Source of the DNA: Halomonas sp.
GTDB taxonomy: Bacteria > Pseudomonadota > Gammaproteobacteria > Pseudomonadales > Halomonadaceae
Direction: 5' to 3'
Length of the DNA stretch: 7,744 nt
NCBI GenBank assembly: GCA_003560175.1
Contig: PWIZ01000416.1
Location: 1-7,744 of the forward strand
The number at the start of each line of letters is the position of its first letter. The first letter of the stretch is position 1. Both the position numbers and the translations under genes were made by a program. The notes beneath the pieces were generated by a model. That model was not told the origin of the DNA and did no database searches. It saw only the letters and a program-made list of their open reading frames with translations. Shown here in pieces: positions 5,682 through 7,744 of the stretch.

Positions 5682-5756
5682 ATTGTGTACATTATTTCCC
5701 GGCTACAGCCTGTTGCGATAAACTTGTGCACACACTATCTTTTCTTTGTATACGCT
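5682..5756 (+). promoter_or_regulatory. Three-site operator cluster upstream of puuE
   Basis: Three related palindromic elements lie 55-130 bases ahead of puuE: ATTGTGTACATTA at 5682-5694, TTGTGCACA at 5724-5732 (perfect TGTGCACA core) and CTTTGTATACG at 5744-5754. Core starts at 5685, 5726 and 5748 are 41 and 22 bases apart, close to four and two helical turns. TTGTGC (5724) and TATACG (5749) could serve as -35 and -10 with a long 19-base spacer, which would put operators over the promoter. The recognising protein is probably the GntR regulator at 2350-3084, by inference. Confidence 0.5.
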
Positions 5757-5811
5757 ATTTGCGCGACTGACCTTCCGCAGCGCGCCCCCATAACAATCAG
5801 GAAGCCAAGCC

Positions 5812-6750
5812 ATGACGCGCCCCTTCTCTCCCGACTACCCCCGTGACCTGATCGGCTATGGCCGCAACCCGCCCCATGCCAACTGGCCGGGCCGAGCCAG
5901 GATTGCTGTTCAGTTTGTGCTCAACTACGAGGAGGGCGGCGAGAACTGCGTGCTGCATGGGGACGAGGGCTCGGAGCAGTTCCTCTCCGAGATCATCGGT
6001 GCGCCCGCCTTCCCCGATCGCCACCTGAGCATGGAGTCGATCTACGAGTACGGCTCGCGGGCGGGGGTGTGGCGCATCCTGCGCGAGTTCGAGCGCCGCG
6101 GTCTGCCGCTCACCGTGTTCGGCGTGGCCATGGCGCTGGAGCGCCACCCGGAGGTGGCCCACGCCTTCAAGGAGCTGGGCCACGAGGTGGCCTGCCACGG
6201 CTACCGCTGGATCCACTACCAGGAGGTGCCCGAGGAGGTCGAGCGCGAGCACCTGCAGAAGGCCATGGCGATCTTCCAGCGCCTCTACGGCGAGAAGCCC
6301 CAGGGCTGGTACACCGGCCGCGACAGCCCCAATACCCGCCGGCTGGTGCTCGACGAGGGGGGCTTTCTCTACGACAGCGACAACTACGGCGACGACCTGC
6401 CGTTCTGGACCCGGGAGCGTGACAGCCAGGGCGTCGAGCACGATCACCTGATCGTGCCCTACACCCTGGACAGCAACGATATGCGCTTCGCCGCGCCCCA
6501 GGGCTTCAATACCGCCGACCACTTCTTCACCTACCTGCGCGACGCCTTCGATGTGCTCTACGCGGAGGGGGAGGAGTCGCCGAAGATGCTCTCCATCGGC
6601 ATGCACTGCCGCCTGCTGGGGCGTCCGGGCCGCTTCCGCGCTCTGCAGCGCTTCCTCGACCATATCGAGGCCCATGACCGGGTCTGGGTGGCGCGCCGGG
6701 TGGATATCGCCCGCCACTGGATGGAGCATCATCCGGCACCGCAAGCCTGA
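5812..6750 (+). CDS. puuE: Allantoinase PuuE (polysaccharide-deacetylase fold)
   Basis: PuuE hydrolyses (S)-allantoin to allantoate in the cytoplasm. It is an analogue of the dihydroorotase-like allantoinases, recruited from the NodB polysaccharide deacetylase fold and reported as metal independent. The 312 residues match the family's usual length and hallmarks throughout: DYPRDLIGYGRNPPHANWPG at 8-27, NYEEGGEN at 38-45, SMESIYEYGSRAG in the first third, GHEVACHGYRWIHY around His124-His129, GWYTGRDSPNTRRLV with Arg170, YDSDNYGDDLPFW, and SIGMHCRLLGRPGR with His265 near the end. AGGAAG at 5799-5804 sits 7 bases from the ATG. It opens a plus-strand operon: allE starts 9 bases after its stop. 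Expression is probably controlled by the operator cluster upstream. Identification is secure. Confidence 0.97.
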   Translation: MTRPFSPDYPRDLIGYGRNPPHANWPGRARIAVQFVLNYEEGGENCVLHGDEGSEQFLSEIIGAPAFPDRHLSMESIYEYGSRAGVWRILREFERRGLPLTVFGVAMALERHPEVAHAFKELGHEVACHGYRWIHYQEVPEEVEREHLQKAMAIFQRLYGEKPQGWYTGRDSPNTRRLVLDEGGFLYDSDNYGDDLPFWTRERDSQGVEHDHLIVPYTLDSNDMRFAAPQGFNTADHFFTYLRDAFDVLYAEGEESPKMLSIGMHCRLLGRPGRFRALQRFLDHIEAHDRVWVARRVDIARHWMEHHPAPQA

Positions 6751-6759
6751 GGACATACC

Positions 6760-7593
6760 ATGAAACCACGTACCTACTACGCTCCCACCGGTGGCCATCC
6801 GCCCCAGACCCAGCTGCTCTCCGACCGAGCGGTGTTCACCGAGGCCTATGCGGTGATTCCCAAGGGCGTCTTCGGCGATATCGTCACCAGCAACCTGCCG
6901 TTCTGGGAGGGCACCCGGCTGTGGGTGCTGGCGCGCCCGCTTTCCGGCTTCGCCGAAACCTTCTCCCAGTACATCATGGAGGTCGCCCCCGGCGGCGGCA
7001 GCGAGCGGCCCGAGCTCGACCCCGAGGCCGAGGGGGTGCTCTTCGTGGTGGAGGGGGAGCTCTCCCTGACGCTCGCTGGCGAGCGGCATCCCATGACGCC
7101 GGGTGGCTACGCCTTTATTCCGCCCGGCAGCGACTGGCAGGTGAAGAACGAAGCCGATGTCCCGGTGCGCTTCCACTGGGTGCGCAAGGCCTATGAGAAG
7201 GTCGAAGGCATCGAGTCGCCCGAGGCCTTCGTGGTCAACGAGAACGACCTCAAACCCAACCCCATGCCGGGCACCGAGGGGCGCTGGGCCACCACCCGCT
7301 TCGTCGATCCGAACGACGTGCGCCACGACATGCACGTCAATATCGTCACCTTTCAGCCCGGCGCGGTGATCCCCTTCGACGAGACCCACGTCATGGAGCA
7401 CGGCCTCTACGTGCTGGAGGGCAAGGCGGTCTACCACCTCAACCAGGACTGGGTGGAGGTCGAGGCCGGCGACTTCATGTGGCTGCGCGCCTTCTGCCCC
7501 CAGGCCTGCTACGCCGGTGGCCCGGGGCCCTTCCGCTACCTGCTCTACAAGGACGTCAACCGCCATCCCAAGCTGCGCCTGGGTGGTCGTTAG
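6760..7593 (+). CDS. allE: (S)-ureidoglycine aminohydrolase (bicupin)
   Basis: The enzyme (AllE/YlbA/UGHY family) converts (S)-ureidoglycine to (S)-ureidoglycolate and ammonia using Mn2+. The 277-residue protein, of normal family length, has two cupin domains: about 60-140, lacking a clear metal set, and about 190-265. The second carries the manganese ligands Glu208, His210 and His214 (DETHVMEH) and Gln248 (CPQACY). The spacing of 2, 4 and 34 residues equals that of Glu235/His237/His241/Gln275 in the plant enzyme. Near the N-terminus YYAPTGGHPPQTQLLSDRAVFTEAYAVIP is also typical. TGAGGA at 6748-6753 serves as ribosome site and overlaps the puuE stop, so translation is probably coupled. Its substrate comes from an allantoate amidohydrolase that is not in this window; AllA, next downstream, uses its product. 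Confidence 0.96.
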   Translation: MKPRTYYAPTGGHPPQTQLLSDRAVFTEAYAVIPKGVFGDIVTSNLPFWEGTRLWVLARPLSGFAETFSQYIMEVAPGGGSERPELDPEAEGVLFVVEGELSLTLAGERHPMTPGGYAFIPPGSDWQVKNEADVPVRFHWVRKAYEKVEGIESPEAFVVNENDLKPNPMPGTEGRWATTRFVDPNDVRHDMHVNIVTFQPGAVIPFDETHVMEHGLYVLEGKAVYHLNQDWVEVEAGDFMWLRAFCPQACYAGGPGPFRYLLYKDVNRHPKLRLGGR

Positions 7594-7602
7594 GAGAACG
7601 AC

Positions 7603-7744
7603 ATGCTGGAACTGAAAGCCGAACCGCTGACCGCCGAGGCCTTCGCCCCCTTCGGCGAGGTGATCGACGCCCGGGCGTCGGCGTGGTTTCCCATCAACGC
7701 CGGGCGCACCCGGCGCCACCACGACCTGGCGACGGTCGAGACCC
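7603..7744 (+). CDS. allA: Ureidoglycolate lyase AllA (partial, cut by right edge)
   Basis: AllA splits (S)-ureidoglycolate into glyoxylate and urea, the last step of the pathway. Only 47 residues are visible, but they match the family N-terminus: L-E-L-K-A-E-P-L-T-A-E-A-F-A-P-F-G-E-V-I-D, then WFPINAGRTRRHHDLA. The full protein is usually about 160-170 residues, so most lies beyond the window. AGGAG at 7592-7596 overlaps the allE stop codon and is 6 bases from the ATG, so it is the third gene of a tightly coupled puuE-allE-allA operon. Product release of urea and glyoxylate suggests urease and glyoxylate-use genes elsewhere. The call rests on a short but characteristic segment and on context. 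Confidence 0.9.
   Translation, partial: MLELKAEPLTAEAFAPFGEVIDARASAWFPINAGRTRRHHDLATVET

Noticed and set aside
5797..7722. Minus-strand open frame of 641 codons opposite puuE-allE-allA
   Set aside because: It is antisense to three well-supported genes, spans their junctions, is low-complexity (His/Gly/Val/Ala-rich) and matches no family; long antisense frames are expected in GC-rich coding DNA.

Overview
The window is a dense purine (urate/allantoin) catabolism locus from a GC-rich bacterium. Protein sequence character, codon use and the presence of a PuuD-type urate oxidase suggest a gammaproteobacterium, possibly a Halomonas relative. That placement is an inference from sequence flavour, not a database result.

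Layout, left to right. A minus-strand uraD fragment (OHCU decarboxylase) runs off the left edge. It is divergent from a plus-strand pair, hiuH (5-hydroxyisourate hydrolase) and puuD (membrane urate oxidase with a fused cytochrome c domain). A plus-strand GntR/FCD regulator follows and is convergent, across a strong hairpin, with a minus-strand unit: allantoin/hydantoin racemase (hpxA-like), then an NCS1 permease. A divergent control region of about 345 bp separates the racemase from a tightly packed plus-strand operon: puuE (allantoinase), allE (ureidoglycine aminohydrolase) and allA (ureidoglycolate lyase, cut by the right edge).

Together the genes encode urate -> 5-hydroxyisourate (PuuD) -> OHCU (HiuH) -> (S)-allantoin (UraD) -> allantoate (PuuE), then ureidoglycine -> ureidoglycolate (AllE) -> glyoxylate + urea (AllA). 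The racemase recovers (R)-allantoin, and the permease probably imports allantoin or a related base. The allantoate amidohydrolase needed between PuuE and AllE is not in this window.

The enzymes belong to known families; I see no unknown enzymatic system. The least explained material is between the genes. A palindrome of consensus TTGTRTACR recurs in all three promoter regions and is the best candidate operator for the GntR regulator encoded here. Three unrelated short tandem repeats (12 bp x 5.5, 10 bp x 3, 14 bp x 3) sit in three different intergenic regions.
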